Translations under genes and position numbers: made by a program
Shown here: positions 1-9,959 of the stretch, in pieces
Numbering within the stretch: the stretch's first letter is position 1
How the letters are laid out: every line of letters starts with the position of its first letter
Source: Alphaproteobacteria bacterium
GTDB taxonomy: Bacteria > Myxococcota_A > UBA796 > GCA-2862545
Length of the DNA stretch: 28,565 bases
Direction of reading: 5' to 3'
Assembly: GCA_020632915.1 (NCBI GenBank)
Contig: JACKEP010000041.1
Location: 1 to 28,565, forward strand
The notes under the pieces: model-generated
Told to the model about the DNA's origin: nothing
The model's database searches: none
Seen by the model: the letters and a program-made list of their open reading frames with translations, nothing else

Positions 1-1149
1 AGCGGCGGCAACTGCGGGGACTGGGTCCTGTCGATCGCGTGCGGCGACAGCGACGGCGACGGCGTGTGCGACGCGGTCGACCTCTGCGACGGCGACGACG
101 CCTTCGGCGACACCGACGGCGACAGCACCTGCAACGACATCGACCCGTGCCCCACGATCGTCGGCCTCGACCTGGACAACGACGGCGTGTGTGACGGCGT
201 CGACCTCTGCTTCGGCGACAACTCCTACGGCGACGCCGACGGCGACGGCACCTGCGAAGACCTCGACATGTGCTTCGGCGACGACAGCACCGGCGACAGC
301 GACGGCGATGGCACCTGCGACAACCTCGACAGCGTCTGCAACAACTTCGTCGCCGACCTCGGCAGCGTGATCGGCGCGTCGGTGCTCACCGGCAACACCG
401 TGGGCGGTGGCGACACCATCTACGCCTACTGCGCGGCGGGCGGCCGGAGCACGGCGGAGGACCTGCAGTACCTCTGGACTGCGCCCGCGGCGGGGGACTA
501 CACCTTCGACCTCGTCGGCTCGTCCTACGACACCGTGCTGTACCTGGGCGAGGTCGCCACGTGCGGTCAGACCGCCATCGCGTGCAACGACGACTCGGTC
601 GGCCTGCTCTCGAGCCTCACCCAGACCCTGTCCGCCGGTCAGCAGCTCGTGATCAGCATCGACGGCTACGCCGCGGGCGCCGGCGCCTTCGTGCTCAACA
701 TCACGTCGAACATCTGCGTCGACGACGACGGCGACGGCATCTGCAACCAGAACGACCGCTGCTTCGGTGACGACGCGTCCGGCGACGCCGACAACGACGC
801 GCTCTGCAACGACCTCGACGTGGTGCTCGACGTCGGCCCCGTGGCCCGCTCGCGCCAGCCGATCGACTTCGTGGTCAACCACGCGGCCTGGTCGGGTCGC
901 GTCTACATCGCGGCCACCATCGACGGCACCGGTGCGGGCCCGTGCCTGCCGCTGGTCGGCATCTGCACCGACCTGCTCAACCCCGTGCTCGTGGGCGGGG
1001 CGCCGGCCGATCCGTTCGGCGTCACCGTGCTCACCCGCACCGTGCCCTACGTGCCGGCCGGTCGGCGCATCACCTACCAGGCCGCCGTGGTCGACTTCGG
1101 CAGCCAGTCGGGCCAGACCTCGAACGTGGTCTCGCGCACCGTCCAGTAG
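1..1149 (+). CDS. Thrombospondin type-3 repeat secreted protein (5' end missing)
   Basis: The frame is open from base 1, so this is the C-terminal 382 residues of a longer protein. It opens with about four thrombospondin type-3-like repeats of the DxDGDGxC type (bases 40-330), acidic loops that bind Ca2+ and are cross-linked by cysteines. A domain of about 110 residues follows (bases 345-710), with YLWTAPAAGDYTF and a DTVLYL strand. It resembles bacterial pre-peptidase C-terminal (PPC) beta-sandwiches. A second short type-3 block (715-830) and a C-terminal Ig-like beta domain (835-1149) complete it. No sorting tail follows; the protein ends in SRTVQ. Cysteine content and repeats indicate an extracellular or outer-surface protein, but the signal peptide lies outside the window. 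The gene converges on the oxidoreductase with 18 bp between the stops. The repeat assignment is firm; the PPC assignment is by pattern only and the overall function is unknown. Confidence 0.85.
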   Translation, partial: SGGNCGDWVLSIACGDSDGDGVCDAVDLCDGDDAFGDTDGDSTCNDIDPCPTIVGLDLDNDGVCDGVDLCFGDNSYGDADGDGTCEDLDMCFGDDSTGDSDGDGTCDNLDSVCNNFVADLGSVIGASVLTGNTVGGGDTIYAYCAAGGRSTAEDLQYLWTAPAAGDYTFDLVGSSYDTVLYLGEVATCGQTAIACNDDSVGLLSSLTQTLSAGQQLVISIDGYAAGAGAFVLNITSNICVDDDGDGICNQNDRCFGDDASGDADNDALCNDLDVVLDVGPVARSRQPIDFVVNHAAWSGRVYIAATIDGTGAGPCLPLVGICTDLLNPVLVGGAPADPFGVTVLTRTVPYVPAGRRITYQAAVVDFGSQSGQTSNVVSRTVQ

Positions 1150-1167
1150 CGGCGCGCGGGCCGGCGG

Positions 1168-3453
<2,286 letters not shown>

Positions 3454-3457
3454 CGGG

Positions 3458-4345
3458 TCAGGCCTCGGCGCGGTCGGTGACCGGGATCGCCACCTCGGCA
3501 GGGGGCGTGGGCAGCACCAGCCTGTGGGCGCCGGCGTAGACGTTGAAGCCGCCGTCGCGCACGAAGCCGAGCAGCGTCATGCCGTGGCGCTCCGCGAGGT
3601 CGATGGCGAAGCTGGAGGGGGCGCCGACCGCCGCGAGCACCGGCCATCCCGCGACCACCGCCTTCTGGACCAGCTCGAAGCTGGCGCGTCCGCTCACGAG
3701 CAGCGTCAGGCCGCCGTCGGGGGCCACGCCCGCCCGCAGCGCCGCGCCGACGAGCTTGTCGACGGCGTTGTGACGGCCGACGTCCTCGCGCGCGAGCAGC
3801 AGGGTGCCGTCGGCGTCGAACAGGGCGGCGGCGTGCAGGCCGCCGGTGGTGGCGAACACGGCCTGGGCGCGGGCGAGGCGCCCGGGGAGCGCGTGGACCC
3901 GCTCGGGCGTGAGGCGCGGCCCGGTCGGCAGGGGGCGGGCGACAGGGACGACGATCGCGTCGAGGCTGGTCTTGCCGCACACCCCGCACGCCGAGGTGGT
4001 CGTGCCATGGCGCTCGAGGTGTCGGGTGTCGACGGACACCCCGTCCGCGAGCTGGACCCGGACGGCGTTCGCGGCGGTGCCGTCTGCGGGCGCGCCGCAC
4101 GGGGCCACGTCGGTCACCGCGTCGAGCGTGTGGACGATGCCCTCGGTGCGCAGCACGCCGAGCGCGAGGTCGACGTCGTCTCCCGGCGTGCGCATCGTGA
4201 TCGTCAGCGACGTCTGCCGTGGCTGGCCGCCCTCGGTCCACGCGAGCCGGATCTGCAGCGGCGCCTCGCACACCACCACGTCGCGCGTCGCCCGCACGCC
4301 GTCGCGCCCGACACGGAGGATGCTGCGCTGGGTGACGGCGTCCAC
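3458..4345 (-). CDS. fdhD: FdhD sulfurtransferase for molybdoenzyme maturation
   Basis: FdhD moves sulfur from the cysteine desulfurase IscS onto the molybdenum cofactor before its insertion into formate dehydrogenases. The 295-residue protein has the redox CxxC motif, Cys120 and Cys123 in ACGVCGKTSLDAI, and the signature REDVGRHNAVDK at about 186-197. The C-terminal half (VSGRASFELVQKA, then PSSFAIDLAERHGMTL) is the usual nucleotide/cofactor-binding part. The frame stays open for another 100 codons upstream, but that sequence is basic low-complexity. A GTG at 4345 has GGAGG six bases ahead, so that start was chosen; it gives a length close to the family norm. The gene is first in a two-gene operon with the FdhF/YdeP-type oxidoreductase 4 bp downstream, which makes that enzyme its likely client. 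Confidence 0.95.
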   Translation of the reverse strand: MDAVTQRSILRVGRDGVRATRDVVVCEAPLQIRLAWTEGGQPRQTSLTITMRTPGDDVDLALGVLRTEGIVHTLDAVTDVAPCGAPADGTAANAVRVQLADGVSVDTRHLERHGTTTSACGVCGKTSLDAIVVPVARPLPTGPRLTPERVHALPGRLARAQAVFATTGGLHAAALFDADGTLLLAREDVGRHNAVDKLVGAALRAGVAPDGGLTLLVSGRASFELVQKAVVAGWPVLAAVGAPSSFAIDLAERHGMTLLGFVRDGGFNVYAGAHRLVLPTPPAEVAIPVTDRAEA

Positions 4346-4421
4346 GACGAGCCTCCGGGAGCCTGCGGCACGACGCAGTGCGCAGCACCTCCCTGGGAAG
4401 CCTACCGCGCCACGGCGCGCC

Positions 4422-4433
4422 GGGACCGGTCCC
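4422..4433. promoter_or_regulatory. 12-bp perfect palindrome in the divergent fdhD / RCC1-lipoprotein gap
   Basis: The 221-bp gap between the divergent genes (4346-4566) holds GGGACCGGTCCC, a perfect 12-bp palindrome 77 bp upstream of the fdhD start. An 8-bp direct repeat, CGGTCGAC, lies at 4501-4508 and 4519-4526, nearer the lipoprotein start. No clear -35/-10 pair could be read. A regulator-binding role is conjecture, since short GC palindromes are frequent in such a genome. Confidence 0.2.
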
Positions 4434-4566
4434 ATGCCGTCACGGGGCGCCGAACGCTGGCGATCACCGCCGCCACGGGTCGCGGTGTGTCTCGGTGGAC
4501 CGGTCGACACCCGCGGGACGGTCGACGTGCGGTACCATGGGTCAACCGGCGCTGTTGGGGTGACGG

Positions 4567-6771
4567 GTGGATCGACGCGTGCTCGCGAGCGGGCTCCTGG
4601 TCGTGGCGTGCCACACGCCCGAGCCGCCGATCGTGCCCGACGCACCGCCCGTGCTCACCGCCGTCACCCTGCTGCCCGCGGCGCCACGCGTGGGCGCGGA
4701 GCTCCTCGCCGACGTCGCGGTCGACGCGCCGGCGGACGCGGCGCTGCGGTTCGCCGCGACGTGGACGGTGGACGGCCAGGTGGTCGCCGACGACGCGGGC
4801 CTGTCGCTCACGCCGTCGCTGCGGAAGGGTCAGCAGGTCGGCGTGACGGTGCGGGCCTGGGCGGACGGCGTGGCGACCGAGCCGGTCACCGCGGTGCCGG
4901 TCACCGTGGTCAACACGCCCCCGGTGCCGATCGGTGCCGCCGTCACGCCCGACCCGAGGGCCTGGCTCACGCCGATCGTGTGCACGCCGCAGGGCGCCAA
5001 CGACGCCGACGGCGACGACGTCACGTGGTCGATGACGTGGACGGTCAACGGGGCGCCGTACACGGGCCCCACCGCCGACGCCACGTGGCCCGGCGACACC
5101 GTGCCCGCCGACCAGCTGCGCGAGGGCCAGACGTGGACGTGCACGGCCACCGCCGACGACGGCGAGGCGGCCACGGCGCTCGACCCGGTGCGCACCGTGG
5201 TGTCGGTGGGCGTGCCGGCCGTCACCGGGCGCCCGGTGGCCGGCATCTCGTTCTCCTGCGTGCTCGGCGACGACCTCGAGATCGTGTGCTGGGGGGAGGA
5301 CGGCGAGGATCGCAAGGCGTCGCCGCCTGCCGGGCCGTTCGTGCGCGTCTACGCGGGCGGCCAGTTCGCCTGCGGCCTGCGGTCGGACGACCTGCGGCTC
5401 GATTGCTGGGGCGATCCGAGCAACGGCGCCGTCGACGCGCCGGACGAGGTGGTCGTCGACGCTGCGCTCGGCCTCGACCACGGCTGCGCGCTCCGCCCCG
5501 ACGGCACCATCGCGTGCTGGGGCCACGACGACGCCGGGCAGGCTGCGCCGCCGCCGGGCGTGTTCCGTGCTGTGTTCGCCGGCTACCAGCACAGCTGCGC
5601 GCTCGACGCGATGGGGGTGGTCACCTGCTGGGGGGCCGGATTCTCCGATGCCGTGCGACGACCCGAGGGCGTGGCGTTCGTGCAGCTGGCGATCGGGGGC
5701 GATCACGCCTGCGGCCTGTCCGGTGACGGCACGGTGCGGTGCTGGGGCGCCAACGTCCACGGACAGGCCAGCCCGCCCGTCTACGCGGGCCGCTACCTCG
5801 CCATCGGGGCGCGGGTGGGGGGCACCTGCGCGCTGCGCGACGACGGCGTGGTGGACTGTTGGGGCGACGGCGACGCCACCGTCGACGTGGGCGCCACGTC
5901 GCTGGCGATGAAGCTCGGCCTGCACGCCTGCGGCAGGCTGCCCTCCGGCCGGCTCACGTGCGTGCGCGCGATCGACGACGGCCGGCGCGGCTCGTTCGGC
6001 GAGGATCGGCCGCCCTATGAGCGCTACGTCGCGTTCAGCGCAGGCCGGGGCCTCGCGTGTGGGCTCGACGCGCAGGGGCGCCCCTCGTGCATCGGCGCCT
6101 CGGCCGAGGTCGACCTGCCGACCGGACGGTTCAACAGCCTCGCCGTGGGCAGCGACATCGCGTGTGCCCTGCGCACGGCCGACGACCGCGCCGTGTGCTG
6201 GGGCAGCACCGGCACCACCGGGGTCGACGCCCCGCCCGACGAGCCGCTCGTCGAGATCGAGGTGGGCAGGGATCAGGCCTGCGGGTTGCGCCTCGACCGC
6301 ACGCCGCTGTGCTGGGGTGTGTACGCCATGACGCCGCCGGACGAGCCGCTCCACGACCTCGTGGGCGGCGATCGCTACGCCTGCGGGCTCGGCGACGACG
6401 GCGCGGTGGTGTGCTGGGGTCGCGACGACAACCGCACGCGGCCGCCGGAGGGGGTCTACGTGGAGCTGGACGGCGACGTCGACCACGTCTGCGCCCGACG
6501 CGACGACGGCTCGGTGACGTGCTGGGGCGTGAGCGGGCCGCCCGACGACCAGGCGGGGCCGTTCACCACGATCTCGGTGGCCCAGGGCAACGCCTGCGGC
6601 CTGTCGACGTCGGGCCAGCTGCGCTGCTGGGGCCGCAACGCGTTCGGCATCGTCGCGCCGCCGCCGTCGCTGCCGCTGGTGTCGCTCGACGGCGGGGGCG
6701 ACCGCCAGTGCGGCCTCGACGCCCAGGGCGGCGTGTGGTGCTGGGGGTCGATGCGGCGTCAGCCGCTGTAG
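4567..6771 (+). CDS. Lipoprotein with 14 RCC1-like repeats
   Basis: The 734-residue product starts at GTG with a short lipoprotein signal: two arginines, a hydrophobic stretch and a lipobox ending at Cys15 (LVVAC). Residues about 28-215 form two Ig-like beta domains, the second with a DADGD turn and a Cys139-Cys192 pair that could form a disulfide. From about 217 to the end there are 14 repeats of 30-40 residues, each with a GxxHxC-like turn, a DDG loop and a second cysteine usually in CWG, the pattern of RCC1/BLIP-II propeller blades. Twelve blades keep CWG; blades 7 and 8 read CVR and CIG. Fourteen equals two seven-bladed RCC1 propellers. Each blade has two cysteines about 11-13 residues apart, so intrablade disulfides in an oxidising compartment are likely. 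It probably sits on the outer membrane and binds a protein; its ligand cannot be named. It converges on the barrel gene with 7 bp between stops. Confidence 0.88.
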   Translation: MDRRVLASGLLVVACHTPEPPIVPDAPPVLTAVTLLPAAPRVGAELLADVAVDAPADAALRFAATWTVDGQVVADDAGLSLTPSLRKGQQVGVTVRAWADGVATEPVTAVPVTVVNTPPVPIGAAVTPDPRAWLTPIVCTPQGANDADGDDVTWSMTWTVNGAPYTGPTADATWPGDTVPADQLREGQTWTCTATADDGEAATALDPVRTVVSVGVPAVTGRPVAGISFSCVLGDDLEIVCWGEDGEDRKASPPAGPFVRVYAGGQFACGLRSDDLRLDCWGDPSNGAVDAPDEVVVDAALGLDHGCALRPDGTIACWGHDDAGQAAPPPGVFRAVFAGYQHSCALDAMGVVTCWGAGFSDAVRRPEGVAFVQLAIGGDHACGLSGDGTVRCWGANVHGQASPPVYAGRYLAIGARVGGTCALRDDGVVDCWGDGDATVDVGATSLAMKLGLHACGRLPSGRLTCVRAIDDGRRGSFGEDRPPYERYVAFSAGRGLACGLDAQGRPSCIGASAEVDLPTGRFNSLAVGSDIACALRTADDRAVCWGSTGTTGVDAPPDEPLVEIEVGRDQACGLRLDRTPLCWGVYAMTPPDEPLHDLVGGDRYACGLGDDGAVVCWGRDDNRTRPPEGVYVELDGDVDHVCARRDDGSVTCWGVSGPPDDQAGPFTTISVAQGNACGLSTSGQLRCWGRNAFGIVAPPPSLPLVSLDGGGDRQCGLDAQGGVWCWGSMRRQPL

Positions 6772-6778
6772 GCGGGCG

Positions 6779-8091
6779 CTACAGGGGGCCCGACAGCGCG
6801 AGCCCCACCTGGGACTGGGGGTGTCGCGGCTCGCCTGTGCCGTCACGGAGCCAGCCCCAGCCGATCCAGGGGCGCAGCGTGACCGCGCCCTGCCACAGCA
6901 GCACGGGACCGACGCCGACCGTGGGCAGGTGCGGCCCGGCGCGTCCCTTGTCGAACACGAACGCGGACTCGGCGAAGGCCGAGAAGTACAGCCCGACGTC
7001 CCAGAACGGGTGGCGGCTGCGGACCGTGAACGCGCGCAACTCGATCGCGTTGGCGATCACGCCGTCGCCGCGGGTGCGCGTGCGGCCGTAGCCGAGCAGC
7101 ATCTGCTCGTACGCGAGCTCGTCGCGGGCCTGACCGCCGAGCCACTCCTGCTCGAAGAACGGGCGCTCGCCCCAGGTCTTGTCGAACAGGGCGCGGCCGC
7201 CGATCACGAGCCACGCGCCGGCGAGCGGGAACCAGGCGGTGAGCTCGGCGTTGACGCCGACGATGGGCAGCAGGCGGTTTTCGGTGGCGGTGAAGCCCCC
7301 GCGCACGGACGCCTCGGCGCGCACGCCCTTGTTGGGCAGCGGCCAGCGGTCGATCTCCTCCAGCGCGGCGCCCACGCTCGCGTCCGCGTAGAAGCCGCCG
7401 TTCACGCCGACCGGCCTCTCGATGGCGAGGATGCCGCCAGCCGCGGGGTCGACCTGCACGAACCGACCGTACAGCTGGGCGAAGATGCGGGCTGGCGAGT
7501 CGGGCAGGCGGAACGTGCCGCCGACGGTGAGCGACGGACCGGCCACGCGGTTGCCCAGCGACAGCGCCGGGTCCTGGTTCGTGGCCACCGCCTGCCCGCC
7601 GGAGCCGACGTAGATCATGTCGGACCAGAACCGGTACAGCAGCCGGACGAAGTACTCGTGGCGCGTGCGTCGGTCGTACTGGAGCATGTGGGAGCTGAAG
7701 CGACCGCTCACCGCCCAGTAGGTCGAGATGCGCAGCTTGTTGCGGTAGCCGAAGTCGTCACCCCGGACGCGGTCGAAGATCTCGCCGCCCAGGCCCACGC
7801 CGAAGCCGTCGGTGGTGTTGTAGCCGACGAGCGGGACGACGACGCCGCCCCAGGCGTAGTCGTCGCGGGGAGGGCCGGGGGGTGGGGGGACGGGGTCGGG
7901 GTCGGGGGTGGCGGTCGGGGTGGGGTCGGGGTCGGGAACGGGAACGGGAACGGGATCGGGATCGGGATTGGGGGCGGGATCGGGAGCGGGGGCGGGGGCG
8001 GGGGAGGAGGGGGGATCGGAGAGGGGGGGGATGCGTGGGCGAGGGGGCCCAGCAGGCAGGCGAGCAGCGCGATGCGGGGCAGGGCGGGCAT
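6779..8091 (-). CDS. Omp85-like outer-membrane beta-barrel, reading frame broken in a G8 run
   Basis: Two frames together make one plausible outer-membrane protein. From ATG 8091 a signal peptide is read (MPALPRIALLACLLGPLAHA, cleavage expected at AHA-S) directly followed by prolines. The barrel is in another frame, uninterrupted to the stop at 6779. Upstream of its first GTG (7798) that frame stays open and meaningful: WGGVVVPLVGYNTTDGFGVG, preceded by a Pro-Asp/Pro-Val/Pro-Ala linker. One extra base in the G8 run at 8023-8030, three codons after the signal peptide, would join them into about 437 residues. The barrel has alternating beta strands and LLGYGRTRTRGDGVIANAIELR-like sequence (6779-7798 frame), resembling the conserved L/RGY...R segment of BamA/TamA-type Omp85 barrels. 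No POTRA domain is present. The break could be a sequencing or assembly indel, phase variation, programmed slippage or a real mutation. The barrel family is likely; its role is unknown. Confidence 0.72.
7889..8004. repeat. Degenerate GGG-NNN hexamer tract, G-quadruplex prone on the + strand
   Basis: On the + strand, runs of three to five G are separated by AAC, ATC, GTC or a single C for about 115 bases, giving a degenerate hexanucleotide tandem repeat. Read on the minus strand in the barrel frame it encodes a Pro-X linker (Pro-Asp, Pro-Val, Pro-Thr, Pro-Ala) between the signal peptide and the beta-barrel. The spacing of the G runs fits the usual G-quadruplex consensus many times over, and the tract is flanked by homopolymeric G6 (8009-8014) and G8 (8023-8030) runs. 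Such sequence is prone to replication slippage and to base-calling errors. Confidence 0.8.
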
Positions 8092-8230
8092 GGGACGTCC
8101 GGGCGGTCGCCCGTCATAGCTCAGCGCGGCGGTGTCGGGCCAAACAAGGCACCGTCAGGTGTTCGGCAGACGGGGCGCGCGCGGGCGCGCTACCTTGGCG
8201 CCGGCGCACGGCGACGACGGGGGAGAGGCG

Positions 8231-8968
8231 ATGGTGTGGGTGTGGGCAGCGTGGATGGCAGGCAGCGTGGCGGTGGCCGGACCGGCCCCCGAGCTTCCCC
8301 AGGTGATGGCGCAGATCGCGCCGCTCCGGGCGCAGCGCGCGGGCACGAGCATCCCGCCCCTGTCGGAGGCCGACCTCGGCAAGGTCGTGTCGGGCGAGGT
8401 GGTCACCGGCCTGCTCGACGTCGCGGGCAGCGACGCGAAGGCGTCGTGGGGCGTGGCGGTGCTCGACGTGCCGATCAGCCGCCTGTGGGCCGCGATCTCG
8501 GACGAGTCGATGCACCCCCGCTACACCAGCCTGTCCTACGCCGAGCTCGTGTCCGGCACGGCGTGCGCGTCGGGGCGTCACGTGCTCCAGGTGCTCGACG
8601 TCGGCGTGCCGATGGTCGAAGACCGGTGGTGGGTCACCATCCGCACCCACACCGACGCCCTCGCCCAGGCCTCGTCCGGCAAGGTCCGCGAGCTGACGTG
8701 GACCAACGCCAAGGACGGCCACGAGGTCACGAGCGAGGCGGGCAAGGCCGCGATGGCCGACGCGATCATGCTCGGCTTCACGCGCGGCTCGTGGTTCCTC
8801 GCTGCGGTCAACGACCACCAGACGCTCGTGGAGTACAGCGCCCACGTGGATCCTGGCGGCAAGCTGTCGCCCACGCTGATGTCGTGGTTTGCCGGCAAGA
8901 GCATCCGGCGTACGCTCGACGACATGGTGCGTATCGCAAACGACCCGAAGGTTTCCTGCATCTGGTGA
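8231..8968 (+). CDS. Exported START/SRPBCC-like domain protein
   Basis: The frame is open further upstream, but ATG 8231 was chosen because a GGGAGAGG sequence lies just before it and because it begins a Sec-type signal peptide (MVWVWAAWMAGSVAVAG, cleavage near AVA-G). The 245-residue product has an alpha/beta pattern of the START/SRPBCC (Bet v1-like) fold. VAVLDVPISRLWAAISDE is the typical entry strand and helix; paired strands lead to TRGSWFLAAVNDHQTLVEY, followed by the closing helix KLSPTLMSWFAGKSIRRTLDDMVRIA. Proteins with this fold bind hydrophobic ligands such as lipids or polyketides. The signal peptide places it in the periplasm, where lipid handling would be reasonable, but that is inference. 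It is divergent from the barrel gene with a gap of 139 bp and is followed 49 bp later by the TerB-like gene. Fold confidence is moderate to good; the ligand is unknown. Confidence 0.75.
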   Translation: MVWVWAAWMAGSVAVAGPAPELPQVMAQIAPLRAQRAGTSIPPLSEADLGKVVSGEVVTGLLDVAGSDAKASWGVAVLDVPISRLWAAISDESMHPRYTSLSYAELVSGTACASGRHVLQVLDVGVPMVEDRWWVTIRTHTDALAQASSGKVRELTWTNAKDGHEVTSEAGKAAMADAIMLGFTRGSWFLAAVNDHQTLVEYSAHVDPGGKLSPTLMSWFAGKSIRRTLDDMVRIANDPKVSCIW

Positions 8969-8987
8969 CGATAGACCGGGGTGCGTA

Positions 8988-9005
8988 CCGGACCGTCCCG
9001 TCCGG
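8988..9005 (+). terminator. Small hairpin between the START-like and TerB-like genes
   Basis: CCGGAC and GTCCGG form a perfect 6-bp stem with a 6-base loop, lying 19 bp after the START-like stop and 12 bp before the TerB-like start. There is no U tract. It could be a weak terminator or a leader hairpin of the next gene; both readings are conjecture. Confidence 0.22.
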
Positions 9006-9017
9006 CCTGGGGTCCCG

Positions 9018-9950
9018 ATGCAGCTCGCGGTGTCCTGTCCGTACTGCGAGGCGCAGCCCATCTCCGAGGCGCGCGAGGTGTGGGCGCTGCGCAGTGGTCG
9101 GGGCGGGTCGCCGTTCGGTGCGCGGATCCTCGTGGGGTGCCGCCCGTGCGTGCTCGCCCAGGTGCGGGCGTCCACGGCGTGCACGGCCCGCTCGGGGTGG
9201 TGGACGGTGCCGTGGGGCCTGCTCACACCGATCGTGATCGCCCACAACCTCGTCACGCTGGCGGTGAAGGACCCGCCCGCGAAGGTGCGCGAGCGGCTGC
9301 TCCAGGTGGGACTGGCCGTCGACGACCTGGAGGTGGGCGACGACGGGCTGTCGCGCGCGCAGCGACGCCTCGCGGACGGCGCGGTGTTCGTGCTCGCCAG
9401 CTCGGTCCACGCCGACGGCGTCGTCGATCCGCGGGAGCTCGCCTACGCGATCCGCATCGCCCGCGAGGTGGTGGGGGACGCGATCTCGCTCGCCGACCTC
9501 GAGGCGCGCCTCGCCGAGCCGCCCGACACCACCAACGATCTGCAGGCCGTCGATCCCGAGGGTCGCTACGTCCTGCTCCGCGCGGCCTGCGAGATCGCGA
9601 TGATCGACGGTGAGGTCTCCGACGACGAGCGCGTCGCGCTGCACGTGCTGGCGCGCCACCTCGGCAGCGCACCGATGGTCGCCGACCTGCTGCTCGAGCA
9701 GCTCGCGCCGTCCCAGGCCGTCACGCGTGAGAAGCGACGCGCCGAGGCCGCAGCGGTCATCGGCGTGGCGCCGCACGCCAGCGAGGCCCAGGCGCGCAGC
9801 GCCTACGAGCGCGCCCTGCTGCGGATCCACGGGGCTGTGGAGACGGCGGACGACGCCACGCAGGAGACGCTCGCCACCGAGCTGACGGCGCTGCAGCAGG
9901 CGTGGAAGGTGTGGCACGACGCGCCGGCCTTCGACGCCGACGCGACCTAG
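9018..9950 (+). CDS. Zinc-ribbon / TerB-like protein with degenerate J-like C terminus
   Basis: The 310-residue product starts at ATG 9018, immediately before the first cysteine pair. An N-terminal ribbon has Cys7-Cys10 (CPYC) and Cys41-Cys44 (CRPC), a plausible Zn site. A hydrophobic segment at about 60-83 (WWTVPWGLLTPIVIAHNLVTLAV) may be a membrane anchor. Residues about 110-225 match the TerB all-helical fold, with two acidic turns: HADGVVDPREL and, after CEIAM, IDGEVSDDERVAL. The last 65 residues (VIGVAPHASEAQARSAYERALLRI onward) follow the helix pattern of a J domain (alpha II and III), but the Hsp70-activating HPD is replaced by HGA at 271-273. TerB followed by a J domain is the arrangement of DjlA. 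Without HPD, stimulation of DnaK is not expected. Function is unknown; the TerB call is good, the J-like call tentative. Confidence 0.75.
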   Translation: MQLAVSCPYCEAQPISEAREVWALRSGRGGSPFGARILVGCRPCVLAQVRASTACTARSGWWTVPWGLLTPIVIAHNLVTLAVKDPPAKVRERLLQVGLAVDDLEVGDDGLSRAQRRLADGAVFVLASSVHADGVVDPRELAYAIRIAREVVGDAISLADLEARLAEPPDTTNDLQAVDPEGRYVLLRAACEIAMIDGEVSDDERVALHVLARHLGSAPMVADLLLEQLAPSQAVTREKRRAEAAAVIGVAPHASEAQARSAYERALLRIHGAVETADDATQETLATELTALQQAWKVWHDAPAFDADAT

Positions 9951-9959
9951 CCGGCAGGC

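Noticed and set aside
40..330. A tandem DNA repeat or CRISPR-like array at the left end
   Set aside because: The GGCGACGGC periodicity is the codon image of Asp-Gly-Asp repeats in the thrombospondin type-3 protein; there are no spacers.
4346..4645. An N-terminal extension of FdhD by 100 residues
   Set aside because: The extension is basic, low-complexity and overlaps the divergent lipoprotein start. GTG 4345 has a well-placed GGAGG.
8132..8230. An upstream start for the START-like protein
   Set aside because: The added residues are Arg/Gly-rich and would bury the signal peptide; ATG 8231 has a ribosome-binding site and starts the signal peptide directly.
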